Origin: an uncultured Clostridia bacterium
GTDB lineage: Bacteria > Bacillota > Clostridia > Saccharofermentanales > Saccharofermentanaceae
Direction: 5' to 3'
DNA: 12,668 bases
Assembly: GCA_946405115.1 (NCBI GenBank)
Contig: CAMJGB010000031.1
Coordinates: forward strand, 1 to 12,668
A model generated the notes under the pieces. The model made no database searches, was not told the DNA's origin, and worked only from the letters and a program-made list of their open reading frames with translations. This document shows, piece by piece, positions 7,654-12,668 of the stretch (position 1 is the first letter of the stretch; each line of letters begins with the position of its first letter). Both the position numbers and the translations under genes were made by a program.

Positions 7654-8169
7654 ATGAGTGCGAGAAAAAAACTTAAAGAAGCCGAGAGACTGATAGCATA
7701 CCGCGATGTATTCCATTACGGAAAGGACATCGTGGAGACGGATATTTTTAAAGAAGCTATGGCGCAGACACATCACAGGAAGACAACGGTGGGAGACCAC
7801 TCCGCCTCTGTTGCCGTGATCGCATTAAGGATGTGCAGAAAACTTAACCGCAGGGTATGTCATCTTGATGAGAGAAGAGTTGTGCTCGCAGCACTTACGC
7901 ACGACTTGGGCATAGTCGGAAGGCACGAGAAGTACTCCACCAACATCGAGACTTACCTTCGCCATCCGTCAGACTCGGCCAAGATCGCCATGGACCTTCT
8001 TCCTGACATGAACAAGAAATTCTACAGAAGCATCTCGCGCCACATGTTCCCGCTCACGATACTTCCTCCCACATCCATGGAAGGACTCATCATCTCCGTT
8101 GCAGACAAGATGGCTTCCTTCAAGGATATCTCACCTCGAAAAGCTTATTCCTCCACCTTAAACCAATGA
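7654..8169 (+). CDS. HD-domain phosphohydrolase family protein
   Basis: The 171-residue protein shows the ordered metal-binding histidines and aspartates of the HD superfamily: His49 in VGDHSAS, His83-Asp84 in LTHDLGIVG, His104 in RHPSDSA, His130 in SRHMFP, and Asp151 in VADKMASFKD. HD proteins hydrolyse phosphoester bonds of nucleotides or nucleic acids; the substrate here is not evident. The protein ends soon after the last motif, a normal or slightly short end for small HD proteins. The ATG at 7654 is the only reasonable start: an in-frame TGA lies at 7636-7638 and the next in-frame ATG is at codon 36, which would lose little of the HD core but has no RBS. No Shine-Dalgarno precedes it; see the promoter entry. 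Confidence 0.8.
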   Translation: MSARKKLKEAERLIAYRDVFHYGKDIVETDIFKEAMAQTHHRKTTVGDHSASVAVIALRMCRKLNRRVCHLDERRVVLAALTHDLGIVGRHEKYSTNIETYLRHPSDSAKIAMDLLPDMNKKFYRSISRHMFPLTILPPTSMEGLIISVADKMASFKDISPRKAYSSTLNQ

Positions 8170-8257
8170 GCAATGTATCTTCCGGATGCTGCTTAAGACA
8201 TGGACATACTGGCATTTCATAACCAAATAAGCGAGAATAGAAGGCAGGAGAAATAAG

Positions 8258-8779
8258 ATGTCTAATGTAAACGATCTGATCCTCGTGGATCTTAATGATA
8301 ATGAGATTGGTATAGGTTCTAAGCTGCCCGTTCATGAGAAAGGTCAGCTGCACCGCGCGTTCTCGTTATTCCTTTTTGACGGCAATCGCGTTCTTATACA
8401 GAAGCGCGCTTCAGGCAAGTATCACTGCGCAGGCTTGTGGGCTAATACATGCTGTTCACATCCTGGAGCAGGACAGAGCCTTGAACAGGCAGTGATCGAG
8501 AGACTCGGAGAAGAGTGCGGTATAACCGGTGTTGCCGTTCATGAGGCAGGAAGCTTCGTCTACCGTGCCGTGTTTGATAACGGCCTTACTGAATATGAAT
8601 ACGACCATGTGTTTGTAGGCGAGTATAACGGTGAGGTTAATCCCAATCCCGAAGAGATAGAAGAACTTAAGTATGTTGATATGGAAGAACTCAAGAAGGA
8701 TATGCTTGAGTGCCCAGGTAAGTACGCTCCGTGGTTCATCACAGCACTTGGAATAGCGGAGAAGGATTATGCCACTTAA
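8258..8779 (+). CDS. idi: Isopentenyl-diphosphate delta-isomerase, type I
   Basis: Type I IDI interconverts isopentenyl and dimethylallyl diphosphate, feeding isoprenoid synthesis in the cytoplasm. The 173-residue protein has the family motifs: HEKGQLHRAFSLFLF (26-40), with metal ligands His26 and His32; YHCAGLWANTCCSHP (55-69), with catalytic Cys66 and ligand His68; and TEYEYDHVF (111-119), with Glu112 and Glu114. PWF (158-160) near the end matches the conserved tryptophan. Length equals the bacterial enzymes. RBS AGGAG (8246-8250) lies 7 bases before the ATG. It follows the HD gene by 88 bases that hold no other gene. Its last 11 bases overlap the start of a truncated macrodomain reading frame. 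Confidence 0.95.
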   Translation: MSNVNDLILVDLNDNEIGIGSKLPVHEKGQLHRAFSLFLFDGNRVLIQKRASGKYHCAGLWANTCCSHPGAGQSLEQAVIERLGEECGITGVAVHEAGSFVYRAVFDNGLTEYEYDHVFVGEYNGEVNPNPEEIEELKYVDMEELKKDMLECPGKYAPWFITALGIAEKDYAT

Positions 8780-8864
8780 GATCATTCGTAACGACATAAC
8801 GAAAGTTAAGGCAGATGCGATCGTTCATAGTGCTATAATTCATTCTGTGATTCACATGATGTGA
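8769..8864 (+). pseudogene. Truncated macrodomain protein gene (N-terminal remnant)
   Basis: The frame ATG at 8769 to TGA at 8862-8864 encodes 31 residues beginning MPLKIIRNDITKVKADAIVH. This closely matches the first strand and helix of bacterial macrodomain (ADP-ribose binding or hydrolysing) proteins, where the text normally continues with VNAAN and a glycine-rich loop. Here it changes to SAIIHSVIHMM and stops, so none of the ADP-ribose pocket remains. The start overlaps the end of idi by 11 bases, a normal operon-style overlap, suggesting the intact gene once followed idi. The non-matching part lies on the promoter and palindrome of the next gene, consistent with a deletion junction near 8830. 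Confidence 0.6.
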
Positions 8865-8866
8865 AT
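8831..8866 (+). promoter_or_regulatory. Extended -10 promoter with operator-like palindrome
   Basis: TGCTATAAT (8831-8839) is an extended -10, predicting transcription start near 8846. From 8850 to 8866 lies a perfect inverted repeat, ATTCACAT-G-ATGTGAAT, with 8-base arms around one base, at about +5 to +21. This is where a repressor would block the promoter. No clear -35 is seen, as often with extended -10 promoters. It drives the membrane protein gene at 8894. Confidence 0.6.
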
Positions 8867-8893
8867 AAATCGGGGATAAGGGAGAAATGAAAG

Positions 8894-9280
8894 ATGGAAA
8901 ATAACGTACAGCCTATCATACCTCCGGAGCCTATGTATAATGCTCCTCAGGAGAACAAAAATCTCGGTACGATACTTTGTATTATCTCAATCGCTGTTAA
9001 GTGTGTATTGCCGTTTATCGCATCAGTTATCGTAAGTGCAACTGCTTCAGGTGACATAGGCGGAATCAGCGAAGCTATAGCGGGGTTCTTTTATCTTCTA
9101 AGCGGTGCCGGATACATCGCAGGATGGGTTCTCGTAATCGTTGCAAGAGTTAAGTGCAAGGATACATTCAGTAAGGTTCTTCTTATCATCTACCTTGTAT
9201 TGCTCGGCCTTGAGATACTTGCGACCATATTTGTCATTGTCGCTTGCGTATCCTGCATTAGCGGCTGCCAGATCGACTAA
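8894..9280 (+). CDS. Small multi-span membrane protein of unknown function
   Basis: I do not recognise the family with confidence. The 128-residue protein starts with a soluble Pro/Gln/Asn-rich segment (1-22), MENNVQPIIPPEP and onward. Hydrophobic segments follow at about 24-47, 62-84 and 93-120, giving three probable membrane spans, with a short KCKD loop between the last two. The proline-rich cytoplasmic head with a few spans resembles DUF4190-like or similar small membrane proteins, but this is only a resemblance. RBS GGGAGAA (8879-8885) lies 8 bases before the ATG. The gene abuts the Lgt-like gene, whose GTG immediately follows its stop, so the two form a transcription unit from the promoter at 8831. 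Confidence 0.7.
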   Translation: MENNVQPIIPPEPMYNAPQENKNLGTILCIISIAVKCVLPFIASVIVSATASGDIGGISEAIAGFFYLLSGAGYIAGWVLVIVARVKCKDTFSKVLLIIYLVLLGLEILATIFVIVACVSCISGCQID

Positions 9281-9976
9281 GTGTATATCAGTGTATTAAA
9301 CTTCAACTTCTATGCGCCGATAGTGATCCTCTCGATCATTATCGGCCTTATTGTTGCAAGCCTTCTTTGCCGTCGTGCAGGGGCTTCCAAGCAGACCGTG
9401 ATCTACACCGCTATCCTAACTTTTGTGATGATACTCGTTGTGTCTGCAATGATGTCATTCGTACTCTCTGGATCCATTCGTAAGATAGGATTCGTGGGTG
9501 CCGGCGGAGCCCTGGGGCTTATCTTGGGCGTCGTCATCTCCGGCTTTATCCATAACGATCACGTGAAGGAATCCATTGCGGCGTGGGTCGTCACTGCACC
9601 TCTCATGTACGGCCTCTCGAAAATCGCATGTCACATCACAGGCTGCTGCAACGGCATCCCTTATCACGGCGCACTATGCGTAACGTATGAAGTTCACGAC
9701 GGAGCCTCCTACTTTCCGGTACAGCTTCTGGAGACTGTTGTGTTCCTGCTGATCTTCGCTGTAGGGCTCGTGTTGTTTCTTAAGGCACGTAACATCTCGC
9801 TTTATAACGTAGCTTCAACAGTGCTGGTTTTGTCCTGCATCGCGAAAGTCTCCATCGAGTTTCTTCGTGAGTCCCACATTGGGAAGATCATATCAGGCTA
9901 TCAGGTGATAGTTATCTCGATTACGGTTGTATTCCTGGTTGTATTTCAGATCATGAGGAGAAGGGAGAGAATCTGA
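9281..9976 (+). CDS. Lgt-like integral membrane protein (prolipoprotein diacylglyceryl transferase family)
   Basis: The 231-residue protein has about seven hydrophobic segments and the Lgt-type core: SKIACHITGCCNG (113-125), then FPVQLLETVVFLLIF (145-159), resembling the H/YPxQLYE segment, and IEFLRESH (192-199), resembling the RFxxEFxR segment. True Lgt transfers diacylglycerol from phosphatidylglycerol to lipoprotein cysteines. Here the essential arginine of the family motif (RIGNF or RIGCF) aligns with Lys114, and the protein is shorter than most Lgt enzymes, so it may be a divergent paralogue with another role. The start is GTG directly after the upstream TAA, with no good RBS, so it relies on coupling. 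A second, orthodox Lgt elsewhere in the genome would be expected. Confidence 0.7.
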   Translation: MYISVLNFNFYAPIVILSIIIGLIVASLLCRRAGASKQTVIYTAILTFVMILVVSAMMSFVLSGSIRKIGFVGAGGALGLILGVVISGFIHNDHVKESIAAWVVTAPLMYGLSKIACHITGCCNGIPYHGALCVTYEVHDGASYFPVQLLETVVFLLIFAVGLVLFLKARNISLYNVASTVLVLSCIAKVSIEFLRESHIGKIISGYQVIVISITVVFLVVFQIMRRRERI

Positions 9977-10003
9977 TATAATCAATTAGGAATTAAGGGA
10001 GGG
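9974..10003 (+). promoter_or_regulatory. Extended -10 promoter and strong RBS of the zinc-ribbon membrane protein gene
   Basis: TGATATAAT (9974-9982) is an extended -10 whose TGA is also the stop codon of the Lgt-like gene. Start of transcription is predicted near 9989. AAGGGAGGG (9995-10003) is a strong ribosome site 7 bases before the ATG at 10011. Confidence 0.6.
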
Positions 10004-10010
10004 TATAACT

Positions 10011-11246
10011 ATGGCAAGAGGCGGCGGAAGCAAGTCACATCACAGTTCACACAGCTCGAGGAGTCACTCTCACAGTTCAAGTCACAAGTCGACTCACAGA
10101 TCGAGCAGCAGCTACAAGAGCACACCGAGATCATCGTATTCCAGACATTCAGGATCCAAGAGTTCTTGGGGCGGCAGCAATTACGGTAATGATTACCGCA
10201 ACACTTACGGTCGTACCGGTTCGCGTCAGCCATCAGGATGCCTGAGCGGCTGCATAACCACGTTCGCTCCGGTATTGATGATCTTCGCATTTGCATTTGG
10301 TTTTGCGTTTTATCGCATGGGCGATTCAGTATTGCCTGCAGCATTAACGATCGAGCGTTCTACCATCGCTCGTGATGCTTTGCCGGAGGATAGATGCACA
10401 CCCATTGATGAGTGGTATCAGGACGACTGGGGCGATTGGATCACTGAGGATACCGAAGATGAATTGATCGACGGCCTTGAGTATTTCTACGACAAGACAG
10501 GAGTTCAGCCTTACCTTTGGATCACAGGTGAAGAGGGTGAGAACTACAGATCAGAGGGCAGTATAGAGGAGCTCGGTGAGACCCGTTATGAGGAGCTTTT
10601 CGGTGAGGATGAAGGTCACATGCTCGTGATCTTCCGTGAGTACCCGAACGGGTCCGGAAACTACATCGAGACGGTAATTCCGGGCTACGATGCAGAGGCA
10701 GTTGTAATGGACGAGCAGGCGGAGGAGATCTTGCTTGATTATCTCGATTACTACTATTCTGATGATTCGCTTAATGAGGCTGAGTTCTTCTCGATGGCTT
10801 TCCAGAAGTCTGCTGACAGAATCATGACGAAGCAGATGAGCAAGATTACCATTATCACTCTGATTACCGTAGCACTCATCATTGTATTAGGTCTTGTCAT
10901 CGTTGCCAGGATCAGAAAGAACCGTAAGATTGCCGTTGCGGCACAGAAGGCAAAGGAGGCACAGGCTCAGGCCGATGAGGCTGCAGCACAGGCTAACCGC
11001 GCACAGGTTGACTTCAACAGGCAGGTTTATGAGGACGAGCTCGAAAAGCAGAACGTCGCTGTTATCTGTCCTAACTGCGGCTCCAGCGGAAACAAGATCC
11101 GCAGGGGCACGGTAGGTCACTGCGAGTACTGCGGTTCAGCTATCAAAGTGGGCGAGAACGGCCTTGTTGAGATCGAAGGCGCACGTGATGACAGCGCTTC
11201 CGACAGCGGCCCGATTGATACCGGTATCAGCGATTACGGAGAGTGA
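10011..11246 (+). CDS. Two-span envelope protein: Ser/His/Arg-rich head, TPM-like outer domain, zinc ribbon
   Basis: The 411-residue protein has an unusual layout. Residues 1-75 are a low-complexity Ser/His/Arg/Lys tract. Span 1 is at about 81-100. An extracytoplasmic, acidic domain follows (about 105-275), with GLEYFYDKTGVQPYLWITGE (155-174) and HMLVIFREYPNGSG, which resemble the TPM fold found in stress-response and photosystem repair proteins. Span 2 is at about 279-299. After it come a basic stretch, an Ala/Gln coiled coil (305-345), a four-cysteine zinc ribbon (Cys353, Cys356, Cys371, Cys374) and an acidic tail. The TPM resemblance is by eye and moderate. Its own promoter and RBS precede it. 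Function unknown; a membrane-to-cytoplasm sensor or scaffold is a guess. Confidence 0.75.
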   Translation: MARGGGSKSHHSSHSSRSHSHSSSHKSTHRSSSSYKSTPRSSYSRHSGSKSSWGGSNYGNDYRNTYGRTGSRQPSGCLSGCITTFAPVLMIFAFAFGFAFYRMGDSVLPAALTIERSTIARDALPEDRCTPIDEWYQDDWGDWITEDTEDELIDGLEYFYDKTGVQPYLWITGEEGENYRSEGSIEELGETRYEELFGEDEGHMLVIFREYPNGSGNYIETVIPGYDAEAVVMDEQAEEILLDYLDYYYSDDSLNEAEFFSMAFQKSADRIMTKQMSKITIITLITVALIIVLGLVIVARIRKNRKIAVAAQKAKEAQAQADEAAAQANRAQVDFNRQVYEDELEKQNVAVICPNCGSSGNKIRRGTVGHCEYCGSAIKVGENGLVEIEGARDDSASDSGPIDTGISDYGE

Positions 11247-11258
11247 TTTTTTGTAACA

Positions 11259-11915
11259 ATGTTAATAAAATTCGTTCCTGACTGCGTAATATTCGACCTT
11301 GAGACGACAGGTCTCAGTCCCGAAAAAGAATCAATAATCGAGATCTCCGCCCTTAGGATTAAGGGCGGGGAGATCGTTGATGAATTCTCGACTCTGGTTA
11401 ATCCCGGAGTGCACATACCGTATGAGTCGAGTGCTATTACCGGAATTACCGATGACATGGTCGCAGGTTCACCTGATGTGAAGGCCGCTCTTGGAATGTT
11501 CAAGTCCTTTGTCGGAAATGAAGTGCTGGTCGGACATAATATCCGTAACTTCGATCTTAAGTTCATTCAGCGCGATGCCTTGAAGTACTTTGGCTCTGAG
11601 ATGACTAATGAGTATGTGGATACTTTGGTAGTTGCAAGGCGCTGCCTTCCTCAGCTTTCAAGCCGCTCGCTTGAGAGTCTGTCTTCTTATTACGGCGTGT
11701 CATACGACGGCGCTCATCGAGCTTTGGCTGACTGTCATATAACGTATGAGATATATAAGCGTCTTAAGGGTGAATTGAATAATCCGTGTGATGCGGCAAA
11801 GTCTGTTCCTGTGTGCCCTCGATGCGGAAATGTATTAACCAAACGTAACGGCAAGTTCGGCGAATTCTGGGGGTGCAAGAGTTACCCGGAGTGCAGGTTT
11901 ACGAAGGATTGTTGA
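11259..11915 (+). CDS. DEDDh 3'-5' exonuclease with C-terminal topoisomerase-type zinc ribbon
   Basis: Residues 8-170 form a DnaQ-like exonuclease domain with all five catalytic residues: Asp13 and Glu15 in FDLETTGL, Asp99 in VGHNIRNFDLKFI, and His153 and Asp158 in HRALADC. These enzymes remove nucleotides from 3' ends using two metal ions; this copy is like the stand-alone or PolC-type epsilon domains. Residues 185-218 add a zinc ribbon (Cys186, Cys189, Cys206, Cys212) with the GxFWGCxxYPxCRFT pattern found at the C-terminus of bacterial topoisomerase I, expected to bind single-stranded DNA. The ATG at 11259 follows the previous gene by 12 bases; GGAGAG at 11238-11243 is too distant to be a good RBS, so coupling is likely. 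Confidence 0.9.
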   Translation: MLIKFVPDCVIFDLETTGLSPEKESIIEISALRIKGGEIVDEFSTLVNPGVHIPYESSAITGITDDMVAGSPDVKAALGMFKSFVGNEVLVGHNIRNFDLKFIQRDALKYFGSEMTNEYVDTLVVARRCLPQLSSRSLESLSSYYGVSYDGAHRALADCHITYEIYKRLKGELNNPCDAAKSVPVCPRCGNVLTKRNGKFGEFWGCKSYPECRFTKDC

Positions 11916-11925
11916 GAGTGCTCGA

Positions 11926-11941
11926 GTGTTATAATTAACAC
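11926..11941 (+). promoter_or_regulatory. Extended -10 promoter of the MmcQ/YjbR gene (leaderless) inside an inverted repeat
   Basis: TGTTATAAT (11927-11935) is an extended -10. Six bases separate it from the ATG at 11942, so the predicted first transcribed base is the A of the start codon. GTGTTA (11926-11931) and TAACAC (11936-11941) form a perfect 6-base inverted repeat around four central bases, covering the -10 and touching the start codon, a possible operator. No Shine-Dalgarno is present. Confidence 0.6.
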
Positions 11942-12316
11942 ATGAGGAAGAAGATTACTAAGTACATCCTTGAGCAGTATGGAGTGGAGCCCGATTTCCC
12001 GTGGGAGGGCGATGATACTTCGGCTGTTTTCCGTCATCCGACCAATCGTAAATGGTTTGCGCTGATTATGGATCTATATTATTCAACGCTGGGCCTTGAG
12101 AGTGATGATCCTGTCTCAGCAATAAACCTCAAGATAGATGATTCAATCTTGCATGAGACACTTGTAAATGAGCCTGGCATAATGCCTGCTTATCATATGA
12201 ATAAAAGACACTGGGTTACAGTACTGCTTGATGGCTCTGTTCCCGAGAAGAATGTACATGAACTTATTGATATAAGCTTTAACGCGACAGCACCTAAGCG
12301 AAGGAGAAAAGTATGA
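11942..12316 (+). CDS. MmcQ/YjbR family protein
   Basis: The 124-residue protein matches the MmcQ/YjbR (CyaY-like fold) family: WEGDDTSAVFRHPTNRKWFA at 21-40, NLKIDD at 62-67, and the strongly conserved PAYHMNKRHWVTVLLDGSVP (82-101). The family has a double-wing fold related to frataxin and has been proposed to bind DNA, but a firm role is lacking. The C-terminus ends in a basic KRRRKV. The ATG at 11942 fits the usual family start, and no RBS precedes it. The stop overlaps the start of the DUF1653 gene by ATGA, so the two are translated together. Confidence 0.88.
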   Translation: MRKKITKYILEQYGVEPDFPWEGDDTSAVFRHPTNRKWFALIMDLYYSTLGLESDDPVSAINLKIDDSILHETLVNEPGIMPAYHMNKRHWVTVLLDGSVPEKNVHELIDISFNATAPKRRRKV

Positions 12317-12588
12317 ATTACGGAAGAGAAATCCCTAAGCCCGGTCAGACAGTTCAGCACTTCAAGCGCGAGTTGGAGTCAGAAGGCAAAATGTATCTTT
12401 ATAAGATCGTCGGCATCGCTCACCATTCTGAGACCAACGAGATGCTGATGGTATACAAAGCACTCTATGGTGAAGGCCTAATGTGTGCCCGCCCTCTTGA
12501 TATGTTTATGAGTGAAGTTGATCACGAGAAGTATCCCAATATTAAGCAGAAGTATAGATTCGAGGTTGTGGATACATTGTACTATTAA
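12313..12588 (+). CDS. DUF1653 domain protein
   Basis: The 91-residue protein has the DUF1653 core: QHFKRELESEGKMYLYKIVG, then IAHHSETNEMLMVYKALYGE (34-53), and CARPLDMFMSEV (58-69). The HSET, VYKALYG and RPLxMF patterns are the family hallmarks. No activity is known for the family; it occurs as small single-domain bacterial proteins. RBS AAGGAG (12301-12306) lies 6 bases before the ATG, and the ATGA overlap with the MmcQ/YjbR gene suggests joint expression, but I know of no shared function. Confidence 0.87.
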   Translation: MNYGREIPKPGQTVQHFKRELESEGKMYLYKIVGIAHHSETNEMLMVYKALYGEGLMCARPLDMFMSEVDHEKYPNIKQKYRFEVVDTLYY

Positions 12589-12613
12589 TGACACAACCTC
12601 AAAATTCGGAGGT
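12562..12613 (+). other. Inverted repeats around the stop codon of the DUF1653 gene
   Basis: GAGGTTGTG (12562-12570) and CACAACCTC (12592-12600) form a perfect 9-base stem with a 21-base loop containing the stop codon. The 3' arm can instead pair its ACCTC (12596-12600) with GAGGT (12609-12613). The next bases are AAAATTC, not a T-tract, so a classical terminator is not supported. The remaining 55 bases to the window end are AT-rich with no gene I can support. Confidence 0.5.
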
Positions 12614-12668
12614 GCCTTGAATGTAATTGTTATTTGAAGTTTTTCTCTACTTTTACTCTTACAAATTC

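Noticed and set aside
8887..8904. Five-codon upstream frame starting ATGAAAGATGG
   Set aside because: It overlaps the start at 8894 and is too short to be told from chance; the RBS spacing suits 8894 equally well.
10020..10190. Tandem DNA repeat in the Ser/His-rich segment
   Set aside because: The protein is low complexity, but the codons vary and no fixed DNA unit repeats in tandem.
11216..11229. 14-base perfect palindrome TGATACCGGTATCA before the exonuclease gene
   Set aside because: It lies in coding sequence without a nearby promoter, and about one such palindrome is expected by chance in a window this size.
12617..12637. TTG start after a GGAGG at the window end
   Set aside because: The frame stops after six codons.

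Overview
The window looks like a chromosomal segment of a low-to-mid-GC Gram-positive anaerobe of the class Clostridia. The evidence is a DnaK of 617 residues without the extra N-terminal segment of Gram-negative DnaKs, the hrcA-grpE-...-dnaK-dnaJ-prmA order typical of Firmicutes, strong GGAGG-type ribosome sites, and TGnTATAAT promoters. I cannot fix the family or genus. Every supported gene is on the + strand. No gap without a gene is longer than about 115 bases, and I see no tRNA, rRNA, CRISPR array, insertion sequence or phage gene.

Region 1 (1-5738) is the heat-shock operon: the 3' end of hrcA (repressor), grpE (nucleotide exchange factor), clpP (protease subunit), dnaK, dnaJ and prmA (ribosomal protein L11 methyltransferase). 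Intergenic gaps are 2-25 bases from hrcA to dnaJ. The 64-base dnaJ-prmA gap holds a promoter-like -10 and a GC hairpin. The unusual point is clpP inside the chaperone cluster, which would tie a protein-degrading peptidase to the refolding machine. A GC-rich, repeat-bearing element (about 5741-5790) follows prmA.

Region 2 (5824-8864) is a run of small accessory or housekeeping genes: a lipoprotein with an HELFH zinc-protease motif, an SCP2-fold protein overlapping a MutT/NudG-like Nudix hydrolase, an HD-domain phosphohydrolase, and a type I isopentenyl-diphosphate isomerase. A 31-codon stub overlaps the 3' end of the isomerase gene and matches the first strand of a macrodomain protein; I read it as the remains of a deleted gene.

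Region 3 (8894-11246) encodes envelope proteins: a small multi-span membrane protein, an Lgt-like integral membrane protein, and a two-span protein with a Ser/His/Arg-rich head, a TPM-like outer domain, and a cytoplasmic coiled coil plus zinc ribbon. Promoters with extended -10 elements precede the first and third genes. The first has a near-perfect operator-like palindrome just after its predicted start point.

Region 4 (11259-12588) encodes a DEDDh exonuclease fused to a topoisomerase-type zinc ribbon, an MmcQ/YjbR-family protein and a DUF1653 protein.

Two genes (7654 and 11942) have TATAAT exactly placed so that transcription should begin on the A of the ATG, with no ribosome site, so they are candidates for leaderless translation. 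I did not find a clear new multi-gene system. The best leads are clpP in the dnaK operon, the two leaderless promoters, the palindrome at 8850-8866, the macrodomain remnant, and the unassigned envelope genes.
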